Origin: Notospermus geniculatus
Taxonomy: Eukaryota; Nemertea; Pilidiophora; Heteronemertea; Lineidae
Direction of reading: 5' to 3'
Length of the DNA: 64,000 nucleotides
NCBI GenBank assembly: GCA_002633025.1
Contig: NMRB01000023.1
Coordinates: forward strand, 654,543-718,542
Part shown: positions 1 through 12,435 of the stretch, piece by piece
Position numbering within the stretch: the first letter of the stretch is position 1
Layout of the letters: the number at the start of each line of letters is the position of its first letter
Translations under genes and position numbers: made by a program
Notes under the pieces: model-generated
Told to the model about the DNA's origin: nothing
Seen by the model: only the letters and a program-made list of their open reading frames with translations
Databases searched by the model: none

Positions 1-295
1 CAAAAATCTGTCAAACACTTGATTTCAATGCAGTTTTTTTTGGCTTGTGGCAGTGCCTTGAGGGCACTATGTTCATTATGGTACCTACGTGCGGTTTTTC
101 GTATTTGCATGCGCAAATGCGTTTTCGTAACAAACGCAGTTTGATGGGACAATTTCTGGCGATCAGCAGGTGCAAAAATCAGCAGATCTATAGCTGATCG
201 GCAGTTCAGCTGGTGACAGCTAGATCGGCCCTATTTCCCCAGCTGGTCATGTTGTTGCTTAATCAGTTAATGTGGTTAATACCCCGGTGAACTCT

Positions 296-560
296 GGTCC
301 GGATCCAGGACCCCCCCCTCGTTTTGGCAGAGCAATGATTTTTTTTAGCAAGAAAAATTTAATCGCATAAAAATCATTTGCAGTACATGCAGTTTCAGTT
401 TGCTCTCAGATGCCAGGAAAATGCATCTGAAAGCACTTAAAATTGTCAAATTTTATGATTTTTCTGGGCCCTCCCTCGGATCCCCCCCATTTCCACTTTG
501 TGCTTTCGGTGCTCGCCCCTCCGAGCTACGCCCCCTTTCTCTCAATCCTGGATCCGGCCC
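296..560. mobile_element. Short element with inverted ends (ggatccgg type)
   Basis: ggtccggatccagga at 296-310 is the near-perfect reverse complement of tcctggatccggccc at 546-560. The interior has a C-rich half and an A/T-rich half with no coding capacity. It looks like a non-autonomous DNA element; the superfamily cannot be told. Confidence 0.5.
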
Positions 561-561
561 C

Positions 562-2723
562 GTTCATGTTCTTGCTGATCAAGCCACCGGGTATTTAGTG
601 CTTGAAAATTCATGTTTCTTGCGTGAGAACTCCCAGATGGTGGAGGTGACCAGATTTACGAACGGTCGGGCTGCATGATGGTCATCCGATCCCGATGACT
701 TGAGGCTGGAAGGCGTTGCCTTGATTGCAATGCTCGTCGAAATCGGGTGGGTCGATTTCTATTAAACCCCCAGCTTGAACCGGTCAAATACCGGTACATC
801 TTGTCCAAACAAGGCCATCGACTGCGTCTCTCAGGCCAGTTAGACTGGTGAGAACCAGATGGTCAAATATTGACTGGTCAAGGACAGTGGTGGGGTCGGT
901 GACGACGAGCACCCGCGAGATTATTCATCAGTGCCGGTGAGAATCTCCGACCAGTAGATATTACTGTAAATAACACCTTAATACTGTAAATGACAGTAAT
1001 GTAAAATACATTGTATACATGTAATTGTAAATTAATGGGATAATCGACAAGGGTTTATCACTAATAGAGGGGGTTACAAGCAACTGATTAGTCAACGGTG
1101 CTTAAGTTTCCCCGTCCTCTTGGGCGACCTGATCTGACCAGTTCAGATGAAAATCTGATCTTGGCAGGATGCGTGGAAAAAATTAAAAGGGGGCAAAAAA
1201 GAATCTCTGACCTGCAGTATTCAAAGAGTAAGGTACCAAACTGATGAATAGTTCCTATGACAAGAGAGCTTCAGTTGTGCTCTGACGGTCACTGCCTGGA
1301 CGGAGGCCAGTCTGGCTATCTTCATCTTCACTCGAGCAGGTATGCGCGGGATGAATAAACATTTCGCCCGCCAGCACATTAATCAATCGCCGAGATCAGA
1401 GGGGGTTACCTCGACGACCACGAAATTTGAAGATGGACGGCCATTGATCATTCGGATAATGGAACACCACGTCCTTTATGCATTTATTACAGGGAACAAA
1501 GAGCCGAGGACGGGTGAGTCTTTCCGCCCCCGATCCTCCTTGAGATTCTTGATTATCAATCAAGCGCACACGGGTAGCCTTGGTAAATAATGTACCCCCC
1601 GACTTGTGTAACCACCATTCACACCTTCAAGGGACCTTCGATAAGACTGTGTCAACCCAAACAGAGTTATTAGTCATATCACGTAGTTTGATTTCGTCGG
1701 GCAATCATGCGGCAGGCAGGCGTATATAGTAGCCCTCTAAGATCATCTATAGTGGACGGACATTGGGGGACAGAGACAAGGGTGACTGGGCTAATGAAAG
1801 GTAATTATTCTTGGTGGGGATGATGCAAATACAACGCAAGCGTAATCGACGAGCGGTGCGCACCACAGCTGGTCAGATGAAATTACACCGCCGGCGGATA
1901 GACCTCATTGGAGGGCAGCATCCAGCCTCGTTCCCAGTCATCGCGCACCTGCGCATCTCACAGGGTGGGATACTTCGTCTGAGCGGAGAGGACCTACCCA
2001 AATATTGCGAGATCTCGCAGCGGAGGGCGACGGGAACCAGGCTGGGCAGCATCTTTCAGCAGAGGTCATCTCTCCTCGAACGGACGTCACCAAGAGTTTC
2101 GATGACGTCACCGCGATTTCTGATGACATATTTGGCGGGCGCAACGTTAACGTCAAGCGTCAAAGAAACTTCAAATTATGGAATAAGGTTCTTTGCTACT
2201 ACCAAGAATATCACTAATTTTGTTTTGTCCTTAGACTGAAGAGCCTTTCCAGTTGTAAATGACTACCCAATCATATTATACGTAAAGGATTCCTTTATGT
2301 TGCTATCCAATTACAAAACAACTTGCAGATCAAAGCTCACGCTCGACGACTTGGAATCTTACTTTCAGATGATGAAACTATTGTTGAATGATTTTCATCT
2401 TATTAATCATATCGTATATGATTATACCATGGCGAATGGAGGAAGCCACAAACATCATAGGAAGTATACGATATATGAAACAACGAGGGAGGCTAATCAG
2501 ACATACAAAACACAAAAATAGACAAGAGCTCTCTTTATCTATTTTTGAAAAAAGCAAACGGCACAGTTCGAAAACGTCTGCGTCGGTTTAGTTCCATAAT
2601 CCCCCGCTAGGGCCAGTACGGGCCGCGTACGGGCCACAGCAGCAGAAGCACCTGTCAAAAACCTTCGGTTATGGTGACACGAATCAATTTTTTAAATCTT
2701 TGTCACCTACGCACGAACTCTGA
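562..2723. other. No gene seen
   Basis: Short frames on both strands only. The longest (plus, 1811-2239) has no recognisable motif. A gatgacgtcacc CRE-like site lies at about 2102. No repeat structure is obvious. Confidence 0.5.
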
Positions 2724-2966
2724 ATCAAAGCAGGGCCGGGCGTCGCAAGTTCAAAACCTAGCTCTCAGTATTGGAAGGACGTCGTTGGCAGGATTGCCCA
2801 CACACGCATCCAAGACATCGATCTTGGTTATTGGGGAGACAGCATCGACCACACGATAGTCTGCCTGCAGGCATTGTGTTACAAGAATGTGCAGGACCTG
2901 ATTGCTCCAGTTATTGACCAGCTGGACCAGGACTGGGCCTCTGGCAGAAGATCAAGTCAAGCGTAA
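2724..2966 (+). CDS. Open frame without ATG, possible exon; weakly death-domain-like
   Basis: An open frame runs from after a TGA at 2721 to a TAA at 2964. Its latter part reads as protein: WKDVVGRIAHTRIQDID, then DSIDHTIVCLQALCY, then NVQDLIAPVIDQLDQDW. The order (W-x-D-V at the first helix, a D-I-D turn, a TI-CLQ helix and a final NV-DLI helix) recalls the death-fold pattern of adaptor and kinase death domains, but this is judged by eye only. Possible acceptors end near 2734 and at 2768. No ATG is present, so it would be a terminal exon or a gene fragment. No partner exon was found. Confidence 0.3.
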   Translation: MKAGPGVASSKPSSQYWKDVVGRIAHTRIQDIDLGYWGDSIDHTIVCLQALCYKNVQDLIAPVIDQLDQDWASGRRSSQA

Positions 2967-3428
2967 ACTCTAGTCATTACCATTTGCAACAACGTTGCTT
3001 TTCGGACTTCGTTTCCACGTAGAAATGAGACTACTACAGGTAGACAGTCAAAGGGTGCGTGAACTTTGTACATATTCGTATTTGATCATAATCTCATACG
3101 CCTCTCTGTAGCCCCCACTTATTCATCATGGGACGGCCAAATCACTCAAACAAATTCGTGTTTTGGGGGTATTATATGGCTTTTTAGGCATACATATGTA
3201 TGTGATATTTTTCAGTCATCTAAAGAACGAAATATTGTGTGAAACAAACATTTTGGCACGCTGCCAGCGGTTGTCAAGAAATTTTGGACAAGTCGTAGCC
3301 CTTGCCAGAGATATCATCGGATGAGGTAGATCTGGGTACGAGATTGCCGTTCCGTCTCTACAGTGGCCGAGTAAATTATCGAGAACAACTTATTCATTAC
3401 GGGTAGATTATAACAGCGTCTTACCTGA

Positions 3429-3689
3429 TCAACGGAAACAAAATGTAATATGAGTATGATAAAACTCCATTAGTTCACATCCATGATTTATCAGGCCATT
3501 CTTTAGCATCACATCAGGAAACTGATCCAAATGAAGAATAATGGGAGCATACATCATTTTACTGCACAGTAAATCCTCCTCACGTAACTCAGTCTCAATC
3601 GGACAAGTGATTGGATTCTTCGCAAGCTCGATGAGACAATCAAAAGTACATGTAACCCGTTCACTGCCAGAGGCAGCCAAGACTAGGCC
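3429..3689 (-). CDS. Open frame without ATG, possible exon of unknown function
   Basis: About 84 codons on the minus strand read as plausible protein, with segments such as CLIELAKNPITCPIETELRE and APIILHLDQFPDVMLKNGL. There is no ATG in the early part. A possible acceptor (tttactag) stands just upstream, and a good donor (CAG|GTAAGA) lies immediately after the TGA stop, in a position that fits a neighbouring frame better. It could be a terminal exon, an old gene copy with a stop, or chance. I do not recognise the family. Confidence 0.28.
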   Translation of the reverse strand, partial: GLVLAASGSERVTCTFDCLIELAKNPITCPIETELREEDLLCSKMMYAPIILHLDQFPDVMLKNGLINHGCELMEFYHTHITFCFR

Positions 3690-4139
3690 CTAGTAAACCT
3701 GCCATGTCCTAAAATCGCACAGAACACCTATCAAATAGGCACCGGCAGGATAGATGTTGTCACAATTTGCCCCTCCTCGTTGGGTTTGAATGTGGCTCTC
3801 TTTGTGGCACTCTGCTTTCCTTGCGTTCAAATCTCCCGCCTCCTAGGTTTACTGTCCACGACTTTTGATGATGTCATCAGGTTGGTGCTCAGATGTTGGT
3901 GATGTCAGCAGGTTTGGGGAAGAAAGTCTTGTGACCCTTGCCTTTCAAACAGTTGAAGCCAAGGGACTGGAGTGACAGTTGGGAGTCAAGAGAGAACTGT
4001 GAATTTTATCTAAGTTTGGAAGTAAACAAATGAGACAAAATGAGACAAAAAGAAGGTTGTTTACATTCAATGGTTCAAAAGCTATGGGGTAAGTGTTATT
4101 TTGTTAAGACTTTGTTAGTGTTGAGCCCCTTTTTGTTGT

Positions 4140-4380
4140 TAAGGGCGGTTTACACTAGGTTGCACCAAGTTGCAAGTTGCGGCAACTTCCAACTTGTTGC
4201 AAACTACCTGGGACGGTTTACACATAGAAAAATCGATGCAACATCCAGCGTGATCGAATTGCAACAAGTTGCAGACCCGTTTACACATGCAACTTTTATG
4301 AAACTTTTTGGTCTCATCAGGTTTATGCAACAAGTTGCATGAAGTTGCATATGAAAAGTTGCATGTGTAAACGGGCCTTC
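4140..4380. mobile_element. Foldback/MITE with gtttacac ends
   Basis: The left end aagggcggtttacac and the right end gtgtaaacgggcctt are inverted. Inside, caacaagttgca and its reverse complement recur several times, and cgtttacacatgcaactttt near 4269 mirrors aaaagttgcatgtgtaaacg near 4353. It is non-coding and about 240 bp long. Confidence 0.7.
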
Positions 4381-7300
4381 AGGAAGATTTTTGTACCTAG
4401 GGGGCCTATGGACCTTTGTATTAAGGCAGTAGACTGTATACTGGCCCTGTGTGCATGCATGCTTTGGGCGTGGGCTAGAGATTTCGGGGTATACTAGTAT
4501 GTTCACTTAGTACCAGTGCACATAGAGGGTGCGGTGTAGTGTGTTGTTAATTTAATGTGACTATACTAAAGTGAAGTCAACCAACAGTGAAGTTAGTACT
4601 GGTAGTACCGGAAGTTCCGCGAGTCAATTCTCAAACCTGACAGATGTCAGATTTCAATCGCGATTTCAATTATTCTTCATATTCATTTTGAGAAAAATCG
4701 ACCTTGGGAGTGAATTGTTGGTTAAACCCAGGCGTAGATCTAAACCAAAATTGTCACTATCAATTCCATGATGCATACGTCAAAGCTTCGTGTTTCCCTG
4801 TCGTGTAGACTGCTGCGGAAGGGGGGGGGGTGATGTGAAAGCCTCGTGATGCAAGTGGCATCAAGTTTCTCTCAGTATCATTTACATGTTTACAGTACCA
4901 TGAATAACAACTCATTATGAACGTGACCTCTAACCTTTTCGTCGATGTACGATTCAGCATGGGATTTATACGTTGCATTACCACATCAAGGAGAACATAA
5001 CCTAATTTAGGCCTACGCCTTTTTCTGCTTTGTCAAATCCAATTTTAACAACTTACATCTTCGTCATCCTCAAGTGAGATTGATTTTAGGGCTAAATATA
5101 TAACATTACCAGTAGACTAAAAGGATACTATATACAGATTTATTCATTAGTCAAAAGGTCGCCCACATTTGCTGCTGGAAAGCTCGCACATTATGACGTT
5201 GGAGGTATGATTGGATGAAACGCCAACTTCCATAACAACGCTTCAATGAATCTGGACGCTTGTAGCATCATTTATCAACAGTTCTTAGCAGGAGAAATCA
5301 AAAGTTCTTGGTGGGATGCTTGTGACAGAACCAATATAATAGCATTCATTCATAATCCCAATCAAAAAGTCTCTTATTCACCCGCCTTTTAAAACAGGTT
5401 TATTTCCAGATCGGAAATCATAAATCGATGTTTTCTTTAATTAGTTTCGGGTGGTGTTGTCACATACCATAATATTTTCATTATGATTACGCGCTGACAA
5501 CGTGTGTTTGTCAGACGGCCCTCGGCGCCACCGCCCAGGCGTACACGTAGCTCCCGGCTCCACCACACTGCTGACGTCACAATGAATAGAAGTGTCACGT
5601 GCAGCTGAGGTAACTCCTGGTGTTGATGAAATGCTCCACCGAAGACTAAAAGCCCCCCCATAATGGGTTCCGCGTCTCTCTCTATTCCCTTTCAATTCAT
5701 TTATTCCAGCAAAGATGTTCCGATATAGTACCTAATCTTTTGATTCTAGCGTTCCACGTCGTCGATATCATATAAAGTTTGACGTGTAAGCAATTTCATT
5801 TGATAAAGTGAAAAAGAATTTTGGTGTTTTCATATTTTGCCTTGCGAATCTTAATCAGGCGGATCCCGCGTGCCGCGCCGTAGATTACCGTTATGAATGG
5901 TAAGTTGATGAAGGCTCACATGGTTATCAGCATTTCATTATATTTCAATAGAATTCCGGAGATTTCCACGGCTTGCCACAACCTATTCAGAGATGCGTCT
6001 GTGTCAATTGTATCTTCTCTTGTTTATTATGAGTTTACATGGCTCGGACAGGTCGGAAATCCGTCGGATTGAGGTTTGTGGAATAGATATAAAGTTATGA
6101 ATAAATCACAGTGTGACAGCGGAGATGGAATTTCTGTTCGCGCGAATATCAATATCACTACGACCTTTAGACTAAAAACGCCCAGTTGCGCATGCTCAGT
6201 GGGGCGACAGTTCTGATTGGCGTCGGCAGGGACGCAAGTTTTGCGCTGGTGCGTTTGGCGACAGCAGTTCCCCTCTCAGCAAGCTGTGACGGATGACCGG
6301 AAAAACCTTAGTTAAAGCCCTGAACATACAAGAATTCCTCAATACAATGTACTTAGATGAAACCATACTGCGAGTCCATGCAATTCAATCACCGGCAAAG
6401 TGATAAGCTATAGGCGTTTTTTTTATATTCGAATTCGCCAGAAGCAATGATTGATTATGATGAAAAACATCATCAATTGCGACAAATTGTCAATAATCGT
6501 GAGACCAAATCAATCTAACTGTACTTTTTTATCATTACCTCTGAAGGATGACCTCTGTGCACTGAGTTCGAAGACTGCCGAAAGCGACGGCGATACGTGA
6601 TTAAATAGAATGAACGTCATCTGACATTTTTTAGCTCGTTAATTGCTACGAACGATTTGTAACGTTTTCAAAGAAATCAGAGCCAGAAGGCACTGAAGTT
6701 GTTGTCAGCCGACTTCAGGAGGAAACTACTACAGCGTTTGAAAGAAGTGCTACGACCTCAAAGTTGTCAAAAACCGTAGAATATCTGTAGTTAACGCAGA
6801 CTGAAAGAAATCATGTGCAGTCAAAGCCAATAGCCCGCTCTGCGGCATCATGATAACGAAGGGGGCGAGAAGCGAGCCAAAAAGTCGGTGGGAATTGCTG
6901 GAGATTTTCTCATTAGGCTGCTCTGAGTGTCTCATTCGGTTTGATGCCGTAGCAAAGCCACTGGAAAGACGGGGATAAGAAAGCGGCCTCAGATGCCACA
7001 CGCCAGAAAACAGTACACATGATCATTCGCCGTCCTCGCCGCTATCAATTACAAATACATCAGCTCCACCATAAAGGCGTATTTTCCGGCCACTTCACCA
7101 GACCAACGTATCATTTCGATAACATCTCCCTCTCCATTACTCTCACCAATCCTGCCGATCAGTGGCCGGCCGTCAGTTCTAAGGTGGTAAGATAGGTAGA
7201 TAGAGAAAGATGAATAGGTCGGCATCCCTGTTAAATGGCCATACATTGCCTTTGGCGTGGACGTGATGGATGAGGAGTCTGGTAGTGTTGAACACGTAAG

Positions 7301-7477
7301 GAGCTTGCGTAAAACCAGCAGTAGGCTTCCAAACGGCCGCTGTAACGTCGATCAGTGTTCCCCGTATTTCTGTGTTTTTCCTATTGTTTCCCTCCTGACG
7401 GATTAAGCGGCAACTAACCCAACAATAACCATTCTAGGCCGCGTCTATTGTTGGGGAACACTGAGGTACAGAAACAC
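4381..7477. other. No gene seen
   Basis: Contains a poly-G run at about 4820, the CRE/E-box at 5570 and an NRF1-like ttgcgcatgctcag near 6184 with a nearby gattgg. These could mark an unlinked promoter, but no coding exon follows. Confidence 0.45.
5570..5600. promoter_or_regulatory. CRE palindrome and E-box
   Basis: tgacgtcac (from about 5572) followed by tcacgtgcagctg within 30 bases. Isolated; no gene start is seen beside it. Confidence 0.3.
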
Positions 7478-7560
7478 TCACCGACTTTACACCGCCCCTA
7501 GTTTCCTACGGCTAAGTTGCCCGTACAGAGCTTTCTTGCACGAGAAAACTCTCACGTGGA
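7478..7560 (+). repeat. Dispersed repeat D, right-half copy
   Basis: cctacggctaagttgcccgt, then tgcacgagaaaactctcac. This matches the right half of the repeat at 34950, 36757 and 49313. Confidence 0.5.
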
Positions 7561-7611
7561 GGAATGACTTTACTCTCTGCATATTACGGTCGTTGAAATG
7601 TTGTTTCCCCT

Positions 7612-8004
7612 CACTGTAAAAACCATTTTGTCCACTACCTGGACACGTGGGTTTGAGGTGAGAATGGGTCCATGGTACCCAGAATATTTGTTCTTCGAGC
7701 CTGAAACGAGGAGGTCCTTAGGTTCCAGTAACCCATAATGACCAGTTTCACAGGTCACTTTGGCCCATCTACTATTGCTGCTCATGGGTGCCAACACCCC
7801 ACGGTAGCATTCGTAGATGGGCCAAAGTGACCTATGAAACTCTCATTATGGGTTACTGGAACCTATAGACCTGTCCGTTTCAGGCTCGAAGAACAAATAT
7901 TCTGGGCACCATGGACTCATTCTCCATTGAACACGTTTCAAAACCCATGTGTCCAGGTAGTGGACAAAATCATGGGTCTCTCGAGCCCATTCGTTTTTAC
8001 AGTG
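7612..8004. mobile_element. Large foldback element, about 390 bp
   Basis: Two arms of about 160 bases (7612-7772 and 7813-8004) are imperfect reverse complements, outer ends cactgtaaaaac and its complement, inner ends tagatgggccaaagtgacc and its complement, around a 40-base centre. The short open frames on both strands here are by-products of the palindrome. Confidence 0.8.
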
Positions 8005-11000
8005 CTTAAAACTTAGCACTTCTTGGCGACCATTCGTCAAAATTGTCACCGAGAGAAGGCCCCAAGAGCCTCATCAAACGCCTAGAGTGAGCTGACGAAG
8101 GTCATCATATCAGGCGTATTGATCCGCGGCACCAGGTTTGATGCCTTTTTAATCCCATCTATCAGCCATAAACAGAGGGTGTTGAAGGTGAACGTCTTTT
8201 GCAGAACCACTCCGTAATATGATCGAGCCAGAGAAAGCGACTGATAACATAGAAATAGAGAAAGGGTGAAAACATTTGACAAAAAGTCATCAAATGTTCA
8301 GTCCAGTGAGTGATCAGCAGCAATTTCTTATTAAAGTGCCAAAAGCTATCTTTGATAATACAGTGAAAGTCAGGTAGTCATACATGGAATTAAAGGCGCT
8401 TAAACGTAACGTCCTCTCTTTATTAATCGTACCGACAGCTCTTTCGCTGACGAATTTAATGATAATTGAAGAAAGTACAATAAATGCACAAGGTATTTAA
8501 GAGAATATAAGACGTATCAAGTTATACTGTTGCCTTTGGAAAGAAATGTCTTCCAAAGAAAGTTCCCGACCAATTCTCATATTGTTTCCTCGATAAAAGC
8601 GTCGCTTACTTTCTGTCATATCCCGCATCACTTTGTCTTCAACATGAAGACATTGGTAATAACTAAGATCGTCTAGAATAAAGACTTGGAGCGAGGAAAT
8701 ATGGGTGATTAGCTATTCTTTGATGTACGACGGTAAGACAAAGCGATACCATGTTCCTAGGCGTAAGACGAATTGACAAAAGAAAGGTGGATTGCGGGGC
8801 CTAGGCAGAGCCTTGCTTAGGTATAAAAATACATTGTACTACATGTAACTTAGACAGTGGTCTTCACCATTTCCCCGAAGCAACTGTCTGAAGAGATAAG
8901 CCGATAAAAACAACACGTTCTTTAGTTGCTGGCCCTTTTAGAAATGAAGGAAAGAAGTTCACCAGGTCGCAATCATTTGGAAAAGGGCGCCTAGGCGAAC
9001 AAATTCACACACCGGGTGGGTGCAGAAGGACTCTTTCTTACCATCGCCCAGCTCTCACGACGTTAGTTACAGTTGGCATTTGGCTGGTTGCAGAAAAGCA
9101 TTCGTGAAGAGGGAACTCGTTCCTCTAAACAACATCTCTCAGTGGCGATTTATGTAAAGAAGCCAGCAAAACGTACGGCTGATGACAGCTTTAAGCGTGC
9201 CCCTGTCACGAATATTGACCACGATGAGGAATGTCAATGACAGTGTAATCCTATCATCCTCAAGCGTTATAAAGCACTCTGGACAGCAACAGATAACTCA
9301 TGGGTCGAGGTCCAGTGGCTCTTGTCATTTATCGAGTCACACAAATGGGAAAGAAATTCACAGGCTAATTGTCTGTTCTGTATCATAATATATCGGTGAT
9401 AGCTCTTGGCAACACGCACGAGCTATTTCAGCGGAAAGATGCATTTGCTTTATCAGAAATTGGTTTGTGGTGGTGTATAATTCGTTTTACTGTCTGTCTG
9501 ACGGAGATAAAAGACACAATATGCTGTTGTCAAAAGTTAGGACTGTGAAAATAGGATTGTGTGAAAATTCTCCGATGCGAAAAAACCGTATTGTGTTCGA
9601 CGGTTCGGAATTGTGGTGTTAGGCAACGTCCTCTGAAAAATTTACGAGCAACGGATTTTAACATCCTGTGCACTTTCAGGAAGCTGCATGGTTTAATGTC
9701 CGGGGTGATGTACTGTGATTTCCTTTCTGTACCTCAGGCTTCAGGATATGTAACCGTGGGTGTATGCCACGGAAACAATCAACGAACAGATAAGAAACCA
9801 ACGATACATAGAGGTATCAAACGGTTTCCCCAACCCTACAGCGTTATTACAACGACTCACACGCGATAACCTGTCACGACTCCCTAACTCGCAGCGTCAT
9901 CCAATCTAATTATTCCATCGGAAAAAGCCAGAACGCCCGAGGTTCGAGAAAAAGAACCATGAACTTTAGGGTAACAATCACGACGTACAAAATATCGTTT
10001 GAAGAGTGCTGACGCGGAAGCAACGATGCCTGTTTGTCACGACCTCTTATTTGATAGAGTTTGAGATTCACCTACAGGCAAAATTCATCGGCTTTAATTG
10101 GTATACCGAAACAGAACATTCTGTTTTGTGACATGGGTTCATCAGCCAAAAGGTATAGCGTAATTGAACCTTCATATTTGCCAAAAGAATGCTTTTCCAA
10201 GAGGATTTTTTTGGCTTCTGGCTCAGAACACTGAGAGCTTAGCTATGGGGCGTGTGGATGCAGTTTGTAAAGGTGACACCTTGGACGACAGTTCACGTTC
10301 AGGAACCTATAGAGATTTTCACCACGGTTCCAGGCAGTTTTTCAACTCTCGTGGCCGACGGCCATGCAGAAGGCTTATGCTACATAATTTAGGCGTAAAG
10401 CGCGGGTACCTGTGTGGATTCAGCTTAATTCTGATGGAATAAATCATATTATGAAGTAACCTGCTTTTTGCCGTTAAAGCGTGAAATGAATAATTCATGT
10501 CTGTCACAAACATTCAACAATTCGTGCAAAAGAATTTATGAATAAAATCTGAAGCGAATGAGTGCACATACCAAATTCAACTCATGCCTTGATTACATTT
10601 AATCTGTATGCAAAATGCTGGGGGCGATATCTGCGTATGTCACTTTCGACTTTTTTACAGGAATCACGAAGGATCGCTTGGTATTGGTAAACATCAAATC
10701 GAGATCAACTGAACTGACAAGCCACAAACTACAAAAGTTTGTGCTCTCTCACGATATGTATAATGCATGATACCTTCCGTTATCCGACGTGAATGCGGTA
10801 CTGGTCCATGCCGTAAATTAGCCGATCACTGATATTAACACATCGTAAATTCTTAGTTGAACATCATAAACTTAGCGAATTCCCGGTGAATTATCGACAC
10901 AAATAACCTGGTTGATGTTCTTTTTAGATTTATGGGATGTGCGGCATCGTTCAAGGGGTGTGGGTTTTGATTATTACGTTTTCTAGTTGTTGCAAAAAGA

Positions 11001-12088
11001 TCACAGTCAGAGATCTGTAGAATTATTACCGAAGTCTCTACCGGTACTGTTATAGAACGGACTTTCACATTGGCCTACTTAGAATGCCCTTTCTGCTCCG
11101 CCAGATTTTGCATCCAATGATGTCCCCATCACTTGAATAGGATCACGTAATGTCCACAGGTCACGAAGTAGTCGTTTTTCCGTCAGTTCTATTCCTACCA
11201 ACCGGGGACATTGCACACAACCATACATGTACGTGTACAACGTGCACTTCATGCATGTCCCCAGTTTAGAGTAGCACGCAGTGTCCACCTTCGATACCAT
11301 ACCACGCCCACGCACACGTGTGCGTGTGAGTGCTTTTTGGGAGCGTTGTGAAGGAAACCCTGTTGCTACCAAGGATTCAGCAGCTTAGGACGCTTGCATT
11401 GTGTTCTTGCCCTGCTCCAAGGCATTTCACGGTCATATTAATGACTAGGTTAACGTAATTTCTACGCCTACCTTTTCCACAATGCCGGAAATGCATTTGC
11501 GAACTTCTGACATTGCTCACCCCGCACAACGCGGTAGCCGTGGGGGCGAGCGGCAAATTCAGACATCATTAACTTAGCCCAACCTACAGTTATTAGAGTC
11601 ATTACAAGTCGAGATGCGTTTTATTGCAACCGAGATGCAGACGTTCCCTCAAGCGACACTTTTCCTATCGACTTGAAAATTTCGTTTTCGTATTGGTTTA
11701 AAGCAGCGCTAGAGAAAGCACTTAAATGCCTTCTGTGAATGCGGTGAAGTTCTACAAACATATTGTCTTTTCGCTGGAAAACAACGTCTCAATACGCTCG
11801 TGGATTTTGAGCCCTTTGGCATTACCCCGACAAGAGGCACCCTTCCGGTACTAACCTATTGGATACGATGGGTGAGGTTAGGTTGCCGGCACTCTTGACT
11901 TGTAACATTCCATCCAGAGAGAGCCTAGCAGCGCTGGACTCCCAGTGAAGGAGCTGTGGCATGTAGCTGCCCATAGCGCTGTCTAGATCGTTCCATGCCC
12001 TTCCGGTCCACGTAGCGGTGAACAAACCGGCGTGGGAGGCGCCGCATTGTGATGATTTCTGCTTCGTAATGTCTAACAATCAAATTAA
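8005..12088. other. No gene seen; downstream side of the receptor
   Basis: The receptor's missing C-terminal exon should be in this direction, but no frame here joins to it convincingly. Only short chance frames and a short acacacgtgtgcgtgtg run near 11310. Confidence 0.45.
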
Positions 12089-12297
12089 TTAAAGGAGCAC
12101 GGTATTGCCACTTTTTCTCGACAGCCGGCGCCACTGCGCCACTCTCCAACCCGGGGACAAACTACGTCGGCGAATTTACCGATTTACTACGTACATTTTG
12201 TAATGCATTTTTGTAGCTCGTCCTACTGCCGCTAGGTGGCTCCCTCTACGTCGGCAGTCAAATAACGCATTTGAGATCCAATACCGTGCTCCTTTAA
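12089..12297. mobile_element. TTAA-flanked MITE, about 200 bp
   Basis: ttaaaggagcacggtattg (12089-12107) and caataccgtgctcctttaa (12279-12297) are perfect 19-bp inverted repeats. If the outer TTAA on each side is a target duplication, the element is 201 bp, as for piggyBac-type elements. The interior contains cgacagccggcgcca, also found at about 24330. It lies 140 bp downstream of the receptor exon. Confidence 0.75.
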
Positions 12298-12435
12298 CAA
12301 AGTGATACAATTTTTCAGTCAAAATTACCCTTGATTGATTTTGTCTTCCTGCGAGAAGGACGATATGCATGGAGCTGAAGAATTAGCTATAAATGGTTTT
12401 TTTCATAGGAAACTGTGAAGGAAATTAAAACTTAC

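Noticed and set aside
1811-2239. 142-residue plus-strand ORF
   Set aside because: Basic, low-information composition, no motif, no splice sites or homologue recognised.
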